Part shown: positions 24,479 to 33,303 of the stretch, piece by piece
Layout of the letters: each line of letters opens with the position of its first letter
Position numbering within the stretch: the first letter of the stretch is position 1
NCBI GenBank assembly: GCA_035604615.1
Contig: DATNID010000021.1
Span: 1 to 64,000 of the forward strand
DNA from: DATJLY01 sp035604615
GTDB lineage: Bacteria > Pseudomonadota > Alphaproteobacteria > ATCC43930 > CGMCC-115725
Direction: 5' to 3'
DNA length: 64,000 nt
Notes under the pieces: model-generated
What the model was told of the DNA's origin: nothing
Databases searched by the model: none
Seen by the model: the letters and a program-made list of their open reading frames with translations, nothing else
Position numbers and translations under genes: made by a program

Positions 24479-26383
24479 ATGCAGCTCCGGATCGAGACCT
24501 TCAGCAACGCGAGCGGCGGCAACGCCTTCTTCAAGGCGGTGACGCATCCGCTTGCGGCCCGCGCCGCGGCATCGCTGCTGCACCGGCTCGAGGGCGGGCC
24601 GGTCGCGATCTACGATCCCGACGGCCAGGCCGATGCCTTCGCCGAGCTTTACGATCTGGCGCGGCTCGAAATCGTCGGCTGCTTCGTGCAGGATGTGCGC
24701 GCGATCGGCCGGCCGGTTCTCGGCCGCGCGGCGCAACCGGTGACGGAACTGCACGAATGCCGCGCCCACAGCATGCTGGTGATGGCGTTCGATGCCGCGC
24801 GTCCCCTCTCCCACATCCGCCATCTCGTGCCCGCCGGCGCCGCGGTCGAGAGCCTCGACGCGATGCGCATCCCCGACGATCTCCTGAGCAACCGCGCGCG
24901 CTATCTCGATCCCCTGAACTTCGCCACAAATTTCGTGTTCTTCCGCGACACGGGCGGGTTATGCACGCGTCTCGTCAGCGCGAACTATTGGGCACGATAC
25001 GGCGCGCCCGCCAGCGCGCTGTGGTGCCTGCTGTTCGACGAGCACGGCGCGCCCTTGGCCGAATGGCGCGAGGCGCTCGACGGCGACATGGGCGCGATCG
25101 TGCTCGACAGCACGGAGGTGCGAAAACGCTTCGGCTTGCCGGATTTCACCGGCCAGCTCTTCCTCCACATCATCGGCGCCGCGGGCCACGACGTGGTCAA
25201 GTACGCGCTCGACATCGTCGGGCGCGATGGCGACGCGACGCTGTCGGCGACCCATGATGCGAACTCGTGGCCGGCAGATTTTTATGCCGGGCTCCCCGCG
25301 CCCGCGCCGGGCGAGACCGTCACGCTATGGGTGCAGAACAGCCAGCCCTGTCCCATTCCGGCCGGCGCGGTCGGGCTCAACCCGATGGGCGATGCGCGCG
25401 TAGCAACGGTCGGGCGCGCATTGGCGCCGTTCGCGACCTTGGCGCTCGATGTGGCATCGCTCCTTCCCGATGTGCGCTGGCCGCAGCAGATCGAAGTGCG
25501 CGCGGGCAAGTATTTCGTGCGGCCGCGCTACGAGGTGAGCGGCGGCGGAAGGCGCCGCATCGCGCATGTGAATGTCGAGCGCACCGACCTCAAACCCGAT
25601 CCCAAGATCGCCGAGCTCGGCAATCTGCTCGGCAAAGGCTATCTCCTGCCGGCGCCGATCCTGCCGCGCGGGGAGTACCGCACCCTGGCGCTGCCGACGC
25701 CGATGGCGACCGAGCAGCGCGCGCTGCCGGTGCAGATCGCAGCTTATGACCGCACCGGCCGCGAGGTCGCGCGCCGCAGCATGGGGCTGATCGCGCGGCG
25801 GCAATCCGTGGCGCTCGATCTCGACGCGGTGCTGCACGGCGTAGTGCTGCCGGGAGACTATGGGCATCTCGAGCTGCTCTATGATTTCAGCGCCGGCAGC
25901 GAGGCCGACGGCTGGCTGCACGGCCTGTTCCGTTACGAGCATCGCGCCAGCGGCCATGCCGCCGAAACGAGCTTCGGCGCGCACGTGTTCAACACCGCGC
26001 TTACCTACAAGGGCGAGCCGCAATCCTATTCCGGGCGCGCGCCGGGCCTGTCGACGCGCCTCTTCCTGCGGCTCGGCGAGGGCGCGCTCGATACGCTGTG
26101 CCACCTGATCTATCCCGCCTCGACGCCGTGGCGCGCGCTGAGCGCGACCGAGCTCGTCCTCCACGACCGCGCCGGCGCCATCATCGCGCGGGAGAAGGTC
26201 GCGATCCCATGCTCCGGCTCGCTGTGCTGGCGCTATCACGAGATGTTCGACGCGACGACGCGCGCCCGCGCCGGCGACGGTGCCTCGATCGTGGTGCGCG
26301 ATGCGACCTGCCGCCTTTTCGGCTATCACGGATTGATCGGCGCCGCCGGCGCCTTCAGCCTCGACCACATGTTCGGCTTCTGA
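24479..26383 (+). CDS. Large conserved-looking protein of unknown function
   Basis: 634 residues from ATG 24479 (a TTG 18 bp upstream is less likely). No signal peptide or membrane segment is evident. The N-terminal 90 residues have a Rossmann-like alternation ('GPVAIYDPDGQADAFAELYD', 'EIVGCFVQDV'). The rest is rich in beta-type sequence with repeated His/Arg-rich turns and ends 'LFGYHGLIGAAGAFSLDHMF'. Codon use is that of a real gene over the whole length. trxB starts 8 nt after the stop, so they are probably cotranscribed. I do not recognise the family and assign no function. Confidence 0.75.
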   Translation: MQLRIETFSNASGGNAFFKAVTHPLAARAAASLLHRLEGGPVAIYDPDGQADAFAELYDLARLEIVGCFVQDVRAIGRPVLGRAAQPVTELHECRAHSMLVMAFDAARPLSHIRHLVPAGAAVESLDAMRIPDDLLSNRARYLDPLNFATNFVFFRDTGGLCTRLVSANYWARYGAPASALWCLLFDEHGAPLAEWREALDGDMGAIVLDSTEVRKRFGLPDFTGQLFLHIIGAAGHDVVKYALDIVGRDGDATLSATHDANSWPADFYAGLPAPAPGETVTLWVQNSQPCPIPAGAVGLNPMGDARVATVGRALAPFATLALDVASLLPDVRWPQQIEVRAGKYFVRPRYEVSGGGRRRIAHVNVERTDLKPDPKIAELGNLLGKGYLLPAPILPRGEYRTLALPTPMATEQRALPVQIAAYDRTGREVARRSMGLIARRQSVALDLDAVLHGVVLPGDYGHLELLYDFSAGSEADGWLHGLFRYEHRASGHAAETSFGAHVFNTALTYKGEPQSYSGRAPGLSTRLFLRLGEGALDTLCHLIYPASTPWRALSATELVLHDRAGAIIAREKVAIPCSGSLCWRYHEMFDATTRARAGDGASIVVRDATCRLFGYHGLIGAAGAFSLDHMFGF

Positions 26384-26391
26384 TTCATGCC

Positions 26392-27357
26392 ATGACCCAG
26401 CACCGCACCAAGCTCCTCATCATCGGCGCCGGCCCCGCCGGCTACACCGCCGCGATCTATGCCGCGCGCGCCAATCTCGACCCGATCCTGGTCTTGGGCC
26501 TCCAGCCCGGCGGCCAGCTCATGATCACCACCGACGTCGAGAACTATCCGGGCTTCGCCGACGTGATCCAGGGCCCCTGGCTCATGGAGCAGATGGCGAA
26601 GCAGGCCGAGCATGTCGGCACGCGCCTTATCGGCGACATCATCACCGCGGTCGATCTCTCGACCCGGCCGTTCGTCTGCGCGGGCGATTCCGGCGACAGC
26701 TATGTCGCCGACACGATCGCCATCTGCACCGGCGCGCAGGCGCGCTGGCTCGGCATTCCGAGCGAGGATCTGCTGCGCGGCTTCGGCGTTTCCGCCTGCG
26801 CCACCTGCGACGGCTTCTTCTTCCGTGGCAAGGAGGTCGCGGTCATCGGCGGCGGCAACACCGCAGTCGAGGAGGCGCTCTACCTCACCAATCACGCCAC
26901 CCGCGTGACCCTGGTCCATCGCCGCGACGCACTGCGTGCGGAGAAGATCCTGCAGGCGCGGCTCTTCGCCAATCCCAAGATCGCGGTGGTGTGGGACAGC
27001 GTCGTCGAGGAGATCAAGGGCGGCGGCCAGCCGCGCCACGTGACCGGCCTCGTCCTCAAGAACGCCAAGACCGGCGCAATAAGCGAGCTCACCTGCGACG
27101 GCGTCTTCGTCGCCATCGGCCACACCCCCGTCACCGAGCTGTTCCGCGGCCAGCTCACGCTCGACGCCGACGGCTATATCGTCACCCGTCCGGACTCGAC
27201 CGCGACCGAGATACCGGGCGTGTTCGCCGCCGGCGATGTGCGCGACAAGATCTTCCGCCAGGCCGTGACCGCGGCCGGAATGGGCTGCATGGCGGCGCTC
27301 GAGGCGGAGAAGTTCATCGCCCATCACGCCGCGGCGGCGCTCGCTCCGGCGAAATAA
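26392..27357 (+). CDS. trxB: Thioredoxin-disulfide reductase
   Basis: 321 residues. FAD-binding 'LLIIGAGPAGYTAAIYAARA' at the N-terminus, the redox-active CATC (Cys136/Cys139, 'SACATCDGFFFRGK'), NADPH-binding 'VAVIGGGNTAVEEALYL', and C-terminal FAD motif 'GVFAAGDVRDKIFRQAVTAA' are all at normal positions. It reduces thioredoxin with NADPH in the cytoplasm. The start ATG 26392 is 8 nt after the upstream unknown gene; longer in-frame codons shadow that gene. Confidence 0.96.
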   Translation: MTQHRTKLLIIGAGPAGYTAAIYAARANLDPILVLGLQPGGQLMITTDVENYPGFADVIQGPWLMEQMAKQAEHVGTRLIGDIITAVDLSTRPFVCAGDSGDSYVADTIAICTGAQARWLGIPSEDLLRGFGVSACATCDGFFFRGKEVAVIGGGNTAVEEALYLTNHATRVTLVHRRDALRAEKILQARLFANPKIAVVWDSVVEEIKGGGQPRHVTGLVLKNAKTGAISELTCDGVFVAIGHTPVTELFRGQLTLDADGYIVTRPDSTATEIPGVFAAGDVRDKIFRQAVTAAGMGCMAALEAEKFIAHHAAAALAPAK

Positions 27358-27530
27358 ATCGGCGGCGCAAGCCGGGCGCATGAGTAGATTCCGAACCTTC
27401 CGGCGCGGTTTTACGCTCCGTTAACTTGGTTCATCCACTGTTAAGGATTGATCATCGCCGAGCGATCCTTGCGCCGCATCCTGCGTCCAACTCACGGCGG
27501 CCGCTCTCAGGGAACCCACGGAGGAAACAG

Positions 27531-27755
27531 ATGCGCCCATTCACAACGATGCTCGTCGGCGCCGCGCTACTGGCCGGCGTCGCGGCTCTTCCCGCGCACG
27601 CAGTTCCCCTCGCCGATCAATCTGCGCCTATCCACAATCAGGGCGTGGCACAGGTGGCGGTCCATTGCGGTCCCAACGCTCATTACATTCGCGGTCATCG
27701 CAATAAGGCCGGCCATTTTGTCCGCGGCCACTACGTTCGCGACCACCGTCATTAA
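27531..27755 (+). CDS. Small exported His-rich protein
   Basis: 74 residues. GGAGGAAACAG precedes the ATG. A clean signal peptide ends 'ALPAHA' (about residue 24), leaving about 50 residues with one Cys and a His/Arg-rich tail ('YIRGHRNKAGHFVRGHYVRD', last residue His). Such tails may bind metal or polyanions; no family function is recognised. A longer start upstream lacks a ribosome site. Confidence 0.65.
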   Translation: MRPFTTMLVGAALLAGVAALPAHAVPLADQSAPIHNQGVAQVAVHCGPNAHYIRGHRNKAGHFVRGHYVRDHRH

Positions 27756-27912
27756 CCATAAAGTGATGCGTGCCGTCGCGACTTGCGCCGACGGGCGATA
27801 AGTATTGCTTCAATTGCCGCGATTCGCGACAATCACGGTTCGGTCGGCTGCATCCGTGCGTCGACCGACGCCAGACCATGACCGAGAGAATCGGGCGAGT
27901 GAACAGCGCGAC

Positions 27913-28740
27913 ATGACGATGCCATTCCTCCGCCGCGCCGTTCGCGCCAGCGCCTTCATCCTGTGCATGGTCTCGCTCGTTCCCATGGCGCGGGCGGCGA
28001 CGGAGACGCCGCCCGCGGCGATCGCAAAAGAGTCGCCGAGTTTCGAACTTGCGCTGCAATACGAAACCGGCGAAGGCGTCGCGCGCGATTACGCGAAGGC
28101 GCTGCAGCTCTATTGCGACGCCGCCAACCAAGGCGATCCGCGGGCGTATCTCGATCTGGGCTGGATCTACGCCAACGGGCGCGGCGTGCCACGCGATGAC
28201 GGGATCGCAATCGGCTGGTGGCGAAAATCGGCCGATGCCGGCGTGCCTCAAGCCGCCAGCCTGGTCGCCATGCTGAGCCACGTGGAACCCGCGACAAAGC
28301 TCGGGTGTGAGCTCGAACTGCGGCCGACCGTGACACCCGAACAAGCCTCGCCGCAACTTCGTGCGCTGGTCCAGCACCTCGCATCGCTGCGGGGCCTCAA
28401 TGCGCGGCTCGTGCTGGCGGTCATCGCCGTCGAGTCAGCATTCGATGCCCACGCGGTGTCGCAGAAGAACGCAATGGGCCTGATGCAGCTCACCGCCGAT
28501 ACCGCAGCGCGGTTCGGCGTTCGCGACCCGTTCGATCCGGAGCAGAACATCCGCGGCGGCACGACCTATCTGCGCTGGCTCATCCAGCGCTTCGCCGGCG
28601 ACCTGACCCTGGCGCTTGCGGCCTACAATGCCGGCGAGAACAACGTGGATTATTACGGCGGCGTGCCTCCGTTCGCGGAGACGATCGAGTACATCAAGCG
28701 GATCCGGCGCTTCTATCCGATCGAAGCGTCCTTGCCCTGA
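27913..28740 (+). CDS. Exported lytic transglycosylase with Sel1-like repeats
   Basis: 275 residues. A signal peptide (to about residue 29, 'PMARA') is followed by Sel1-like repeats ('LALQYETGEGVARDYAKALQ' and 'LGWIYANGRGVPRDDGIAIG', about 46-122) and a C-terminal SLT domain with the catalytic Glu174 in 'LAVIAVESAFDAHAVSQKNA', then 'MGLMQLTADTAARFGV' and 'LALAAYNAGENNVDYYGGVP'. It should cleave peptidoglycan glycan strands in the periplasm, forming 1,6-anhydro ends. A second Met two codons later could also start it. Confidence 0.9.
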   Translation: MTMPFLRRAVRASAFILCMVSLVPMARAATETPPAAIAKESPSFELALQYETGEGVARDYAKALQLYCDAANQGDPRAYLDLGWIYANGRGVPRDDGIAIGWWRKSADAGVPQAASLVAMLSHVEPATKLGCELELRPTVTPEQASPQLRALVQHLASLRGLNARLVLAVIAVESAFDAHAVSQKNAMGLMQLTADTAARFGVRDPFDPEQNIRGGTTYLRWLIQRFAGDLTLALAAYNAGENNVDYYGGVPPFAETIEYIKRIRRFYPIEASLP

Positions 28741-28809
28741 GCCTTGGCTGCCGGCGCACCCGGCGATCACGTCCCGGCGCGGGCTTCCCTATTGCAGGGT
28801 ATCGTTAAT

Positions 28810-28885
28810 CATTTTACCGGGGTTCCGGCCGATCTCGGCCGGCACACAGTTCCGCCAATGGTTCCGGCCGAAATGGGGTAAAATG
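28810..28885. repeat. Imperfect long palindrome with direct repeats upstream of the LysR gene
   Basis: CATTTTACC (28810-28818) is exactly inverted as GGTAAAATG (28877-28885). Between them GGTTCCGGCCGA occurs twice in direct orientation (28821-28832 and 28860-28871). The block lies just before a LysR-type gene and contains TAAAAT, a possible -10. It may be an autoregulatory operator or a small palindromic element. Confidence 0.45.
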
Positions 28886-28908
28886 GCGGCGAGGCAAAAG
28901 GGGTCGTC

Positions 28909-29811
28909 GTGGAAGGGATGGATTGGGACAAGCTCAGGGTGTTTCACGCCGTCGCGGAGGCCGGCAGCTTTACCCATGCCGGCGAGGCGTTGAATCTGAG
29001 CCAATCCGCGGTGAGCCGGCAGATCAGCGCGCTCGAGGAGAGCCTAAGTGTGCCGCTGTTTCACCGCCATGCCCGCGGCCTGATCCTGACCGAGCAGGGC
29101 GACCTCCTCTACCGCACCGCGCGCGAGGTGTTCGCCAAGCTCGCCATGACCGAGGCGATGCTGTCGGAGTCGAAGGACCGGCCCAAGGGGCCGCTCAAGG
29201 TCACGACGACGGTCGCGTTCGGCTCGGCCTGGCTGGTGCCGCGCGTGCGCGAGTTCCAGGAGCTTTATCCTGAGATCGAATTGAGCTTCGTGGTCGACGA
29301 CAGCGAGCTCGACCTGTCGATGCGCGAGGCCGACGTCGCCATCCGCATGTCGCCGCCGCGCCAGCCCGACCTGGTGCAGCGCCACCTCATGACGGTGCGC
29401 AATCTCGTGTTCGCCTCGCGCGACTACCTGAAGCGCCACGGCACGCCGCAGAAGCCCGAGGATCTCGACAAGCATCGCGTCATCATCTACGGCGGCGACG
29501 CGCGGCCGCCGGTGCGCTACGTCAACTGGCTGATCGAGGCGGGCGCCAACGGGCGCGAGCGGCGGCCCATCTTCGCGGTCAACAATCTCTATGCCATCTT
29601 CCGCGCGGTCGAGACCGGGCTCGGCATCGCCTCGCTGCCGGACTTCATGGAGCGCGAGGCGAGCGATCTCGTGCGCATCCTGCCGGAGCTGCAGGGGCCC
29701 GAGGTCGAATCGTTCTTCGTCTATCCCGAGGAGCTGCGCACGTCGAAGCGCATCGCCGTCTTCCGCGACTTCCTGCTCCGCAAGGTCGCGGAAACCAAGA
29801 ACGGCGGATAG
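28909..29811 (+). CDS. LysR-family transcriptional regulator
   Basis: 300 residues from GTG 28909, favoured by AAGGGG 7 nt upstream; ATG 28918 is the alternative. The N-terminal HTH reads 'FHAVAEAGSFTHAGEALNLS' then 'QSAVSRQISALEESLSVPLF'; the C-terminal periplasmic-binding-like effector domain begins 'GPLKVTTTVAFGSAWLVPRV'. Target genes are not evident: downstream is a convergent VOC gene, upstream the lytic transglycosylase. The palindromic block before it may be its own operator. Confidence 0.92.
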   Translation: MEGMDWDKLRVFHAVAEAGSFTHAGEALNLSQSAVSRQISALEESLSVPLFHRHARGLILTEQGDLLYRTAREVFAKLAMTEAMLSESKDRPKGPLKVTTTVAFGSAWLVPRVREFQELYPEIELSFVVDDSELDLSMREADVAIRMSPPRQPDLVQRHLMTVRNLVFASRDYLKRHGTPQKPEDLDKHRVIIYGGDARPPVRYVNWLIEAGANGRERRPIFAVNNLYAIFRAVETGLGIASLPDFMEREASDLVRILPELQGPEVESFFVYPEELRTSKRIAVFRDFLLRKVAETKNGG

Positions 29812-29836
29812 AGCGCAGCGCGGGCGGCGACTCGAA

Positions 29837-30286
29837 CTACTTGGCGGCTTGCGGCTCGCGTTCGCGGATACGCGCCGTCTCCGAGTCGAGCGGAGCGCTG
29901 CCGCCCCACGGATGCTCGGCGATGTCGAACACGGTGCCGTCGGGACCGCGGAACTTGATCTCGAAATAGCCCATCCGCTCGTGCGGCTCGGGCTTCATGA
30001 AGCACTCGCCCCCGAGCGCCTCAAGCTTGGCCATCGCTTGGTCGGCGTCCTCGACCAGCACGCCGAAATGATGGACGCCGGTGAAGTCCATGCCCTTGCC
30101 GAGCTGATCGGTCTTGAAATTGAGGATGGCAAGATTGATCGTGCCGTCGCTCAGGAACACGCCGTCGGCCAGGGGATTGCCCATGGGCGTCCTGGCGATC
30201 TCCTTGAAATCGAACGCCTTCTTGTAGAACTCGGCGGTCTTGACCGGGTCCTTGGTCGCGATCGCGATGTGACGGAGCTTGGCCAT
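29837..30286 (-). CDS. VOC-superfamily (glyoxalase/dioxygenase-like) protein
   Basis: 149 residues, one VOC module with two beta-alpha-beta-beta-beta units: 'LRHIAIATKDPVKTAEFYKK' and 'GVHHFGVLVEDADQAMAKLE', with 'IKFRGPDGTVFDIAEHPWGG' at the end. His and Glu at usual metal positions are visible. ATG 30286 is preferred over 30292 because GGGAGG is then 6 nt upstream. It is a metal-dependent lyase, isomerase or dioxygenase of unknown substrate. Confidence 0.82.
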   Translation of the reverse strand: MAKLRHIAIATKDPVKTAEFYKKAFDFKEIARTPMGNPLADGVFLSDGTINLAILNFKTDQLGKGMDFTGVHHFGVLVEDADQAMAKLEALGGECFMKPEPHERMGYFEIKFRGPDGTVFDIAEHPWGGSAPLDSETARIREREPQAAK

Positions 30287-30373
30287 GCTCATCCTCCCGG
30301 CAGACCGCTCGCCGCGAAATGCGGCCGGTCGGCTCGCCTCTGGGCGCAGTCATAGCACGGCGCGAGCCGTGCC

Positions 30374-30655
30374 TTAAAGACCGACGAAAGGCCGGACGAG
30401 GGCCGCCACGCCAATGAGCGCCAGCACGCCGACCACGGCGAGGGCCGCTATCTTGACCAAGCCGCTGCGCGAACCCTCCGGCGCGGACGAGACCACCACG
30501 CGCTCGCCGGCGTGAAGCTCGAACGGGGACGCCGCACGCAGGCCGGTCCGCGGCGACACCAGCCGCGGCGATGCGGCCGGAGCGTGCTCGGTCAAGCTGG
30601 GCTCGCGCCGCTGGGCGGCGTCTTCGAGGGCGGCGAGAAGGGTACGAGGCGGCAT
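30374..30655 (-). CDS. Small C-terminally anchored membrane protein, unknown
   Basis: 93 residues from ATG 30655. The N-terminal 70 residues are polar ('PPRTLLAALEDAAQRREPSL') and one hydrophobic helix lies near the C-terminus ('IAALAVVGVLALIGVAALV'), ending three residues later at FVGL. The tail-anchored layout is clear; no family is recognised. Confidence 0.5.
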   Translation of the reverse strand: MPPRTLLAALEDAAQRREPSLTEHAPAASPRLVSPRTGLRAASPFELHAGERVVVSSAPEGSRSGLVKIAALAVVGVLALIGVAALVRPFVGL

Positions 30656-30810
30656 GGACAACAACTCGTAAAACGAGACGGCGCGAACCTATCCGCGATT
30701 TTTGTCCGCAATAGGGCAGGAATGCGGCATAAGCGCGCTGGATGCGGTCACGGAGCCTACGCTCTTCGAGTTAAGAACTCGTGGGCGCGGAAGCACTTAG
30801 GTCGTAGCGC

Positions 30811-31047
30811 CTACTTCCAGATTGGCTTGCCGAGATAGATGTCGGAGGAATCGGTCACCGCGCCGACGGTGGCGCCGGCCCCGGCGCCGAGCGCCGCGCC
30901 CACCAAAGGCGCCCCGACCATGGCCCCGACCACCGCGCCGCTGGCGCCGCCGATAACGGCGCCAGTGGAGGCCCGCTCGGCCGGGGTGGTGCCGCAAGCG
31001 GCCAACAGCAACGCAATTGCGACCGAGAATCCGAGTGACGCGCGCAT
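30811..31047 (-). CDS. Glycine-zipper outer-membrane lipoprotein
   Basis: 78 residues. The signal peptide ends in lipobox LAAC (Cys18), and the mature part is a glycine zipper ('TGAVIGGASGAVVGAMVGAP', 'AALGAGAGATVGA') typical of Rickettsia 17-kDa-antigen or OsmB-like lipoproteins. Asp is absent at +2 (Gly), so it should go to the outer membrane. The role is presumably envelope stability. Confidence 0.8.
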   Translation of the reverse strand: MRASLGFSVAIALLLAACGTTPAERASTGAVIGGASGAVVGAMVGAPLVGAALGAGAGATVGAVTDSSDIYLGKPIWK

Positions 31048-31146
31048 CAGGAAGCTCCTAATCCGGAATTTTGTCTATTTTAACCTTAATGTGCGGTGGG
31101 AGCAAATTTTCCTTACTCCCGAAGCGATAAAGCGAATCTCCGACCG

Positions 31147-32118
31147 TCAGACGAAGAGACGCTCGGATTTCAAGCCGTCATACATGGACGCCACGAACTC
31201 GCCATAGCCGTTCCAAATGAGGGTCGGCCGGCGGCCCACGTCGGCGCCCAGCACGCGCTCGGTCGCCTGGCTCCAGCGCGGATGGGGAACCTCGGGATTG
31301 ACGTTGGCCCAGAAGCCGTATTCCTGCGCCTGCAGCGCCTCCCAGAAAGTCTTGGGCCGGTCGTTGGTGAAGGTGAACTTGACGATCGACTTGACCGATT
31401 TGAAGCCGTATTTCCACGGCGTCACCAGGCGCAGGGGCGCGCCGTCCTGGCGCGGCACGGGGTGGCCGTACATGCCGGTGACGAGGAACGCCAATTCGTT
31501 GGTCGCCTCGAACAGGGTGAGGCCTTCGACATAGGGCCACGGATACCAGAACTGCTTCTGGCCGGGCGCGACCTTGGCGTTGAGGAAAGTCTCCATGCGC
31601 AGATACTTCACGCCATCGTTCGGCCGTGCGAGCTCGACCAGCGACTTCAAGGGGAACCCTGTCCATGGCACTGCCATCGACCAGGCCTCGACGCAGCGGT
31701 GGCGATAGAGCCGCTCCTCGAGCGGCATACGCTTCAGGAGATCGTCGATGTCGAGGGTCATCGGCTTCTCGACCATGCCGTCGATCGCCACCGTCCAGGG
31801 CCGGATCGGCAGCGCGTCGGCATCGACGTCCTTGTCCTCGGTGAATTCGTAGAAATTATTGTAGTGGGTGGAGAGATTCTCGTCGGTGATGGGCCGGTCG
31901 AGCACATAGCGCTCGTTGCGCTTGGCCGGATAGAGGCCGGCGGAAGGATCGGGCTCGGGCCCCGCGGCGGCCAGCGCGTCGATCCCCATGCCATGGGCGG
32001 CGGCGATCAGCGCGCCGAACCCCATCGCCTTGACCAGGCGGCGGCGGTCGAGGAACACCGATTCCGGCGTGGCCTCGCTCTCGCGCATTTCCCAGCCGCG
32101 CTTCGACTTGATCAACAT
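31147..32118 (-). CDS. msrP: Protein-methionine-sulfoxide reductase catalytic subunit MsrP
   Basis: 323 residues. A twin-arginine signal 'DRRRLVKAMGFGALIAAAHG' (about 24-43) precedes the sulfite-oxidase-type molybdopterin domain with the Mo-ligating Cys142 in 'YRHRCVEAWSMAVPWTGFPL', and the conserved 'TPWKYGFKSVKSIVKF'. The ATG has AAGGAGG 6 nt upstream. MsrP repairs oxidised Met in periplasmic proteins with electrons from the haem protein MsrQ. No msrQ is adjacent on either side, so its partner must be elsewhere. Mo-cofactor genes lie further along the window. Confidence 0.92.
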   Translation of the reverse strand: MLIKSKRGWEMRESEATPESVFLDRRRLVKAMGFGALIAAAHGMGIDALAAAGPEPDPSAGLYPAKRNERYVLDRPITDENLSTHYNNFYEFTEDKDVDADALPIRPWTVAIDGMVEKPMTLDIDDLLKRMPLEERLYRHRCVEAWSMAVPWTGFPLKSLVELARPNDGVKYLRMETFLNAKVAPGQKQFWYPWPYVEGLTLFEATNELAFLVTGMYGHPVPRQDGAPLRLVTPWKYGFKSVKSIVKFTFTNDRPKTFWEALQAQEYGFWANVNPEVPHPRWSQATERVLGADVGRRPTLIWNGYGEFVASMYDGLKSERLFV

Positions 32119-32237
32119 GGGCGCCTCCTTGGCGCAAGAACCGCCCCCCCGGCCCGAAGCGATAGACCGGCCGCGCCCTCACGGCAAGTCAAACCGGCGC
32201 GAGCGCCTATTTGGGCCCTGGCGCCGCGAAGTCGCGC

Positions 32238-33194
32238 TTACTTGAGGTCGGGCGCGACGAAATCGAACAGCGGCTTGATCTCGTCCGGCGTCATCGGCTT
32301 GGAGATGCGCTTGGCCGCGAGCGCCTCCTCGAGGACGCGCTCCGTGCCCTTGATCTCGGCGAGCTGCGTCTGGTCCTTGGATTCGAAGTTCGCGACCATG
32401 TAGCGCACGAGATCCACCGGCTGCTCGCTGAACTTGGCGTAATCGACGATCCCCGGCTCGCCCGAGAAGGCGAAATCGCGCGACTTGGCATAGGCGTGCA
32501 TGAAGCGGACCATGGCGTCGCGCTTGGTCTTGAGGCTGTCGAGATTGGCGGCGTTGACCCGCACCGTCTCAACCCGCACGGCGGGCGAATCGTTGCCGCT
32601 TGCGACCTCGACGATAGTCTTCGCCTGCAGCTCCGGCAGCCCCACCGGCGGCACGCCGTAGCAGATGTCGAGCTGTCCGGTCATCACCAGCGGCAGCCCG
32701 TTCTGCGACGCGCCGACGGGCGTGAGCTTGGCGTCGGCGACGCCGGCCTCCTTCAGGAGCTGTAGCAGGATGAGGTTGCTCGACGAGCCCGGATTGGAGA
32801 AGCCGACGCTCTTGCCATGCGCATCCTTGAGGCTCTTGATGCCGCTGCCGGCCTTGGCGTACCAGAACACCTCGGGCGCGCCCGTCGAGGCCGGCGAGAT
32901 GACGCGCACCGGCGCGCCCTTGACGTAGGCGGCGATGATGCCGAGGAAGCCCGTCTCGATGGCGATGTCGACGCTGCCCGAGATCACCGCCTGCTCGTTG
33001 GAGGCGCCGCCCTCGGTGTAGGTGATCTCGATGTCGAGGCCCGCCGCTTTGAAATAGCCCTGGCGGATGCCGAGATCGGTGTAGGACGTGCCCCACGAGC
33101 CGCGCTGCGGCACGGCGAGCTTCAAGGTTTCGGCGCGCGGCGCTTGCGGCAGCGCGACCATGAGCGCGAACGCGGCAACGGCGATACGACGCAT
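32238..33194 (-). CDS. ABC transporter substrate-binding protein, NMT1/SsuA/TauA-like
   Basis: 318 residues. A Sec signal peptide (to about residue 21) is followed by a two-lobe periplasmic binding fold: 'LGIRQGYFKAAGLDIEITYT', 'SGSVDIAIETGFLGIIAAYV', 'GKSVGFSNPGSSSNLILLQL'. This is the family binding sulfonates, nitrate or thiamine-precursor-like ligands. No permease or ATPase gene of that type is adjacent, so the transporter it serves is unknown. Confidence 0.85.
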   Translation of the reverse strand: MRRIAVAAFALMVALPQAPRAETLKLAVPQRGSWGTSYTDLGIRQGYFKAAGLDIEITYTEGGASNEQAVISGSVDIAIETGFLGIIAAYVKGAPVRVISPASTGAPEVFWYAKAGSGIKSLKDAHGKSVGFSNPGSSSNLILLQLLKEAGVADAKLTPVGASQNGLPLVMTGQLDICYGVPPVGLPELQAKTIVEVASGNDSPAVRVETVRVNAANLDSLKTKRDAMVRFMHAYAKSRDFAFSGEPGIVDYAKFSEQPVDLVRYMVANFESKDQTQLAEIKGTERVLEEALAAKRISKPMTPDEIKPLFDFVAPDLK

Positions 33195-33303
33195 CGGACC
33201 CTCCCTGGCGGCGGCGGCGCGGGCTGCCCGCTTTCCGCCGGTTGATGCACGGTACGATAGAAATTGGGTTCGTTCCGCAAAATTTAATTTGGCGCGATGC
33301 GGC

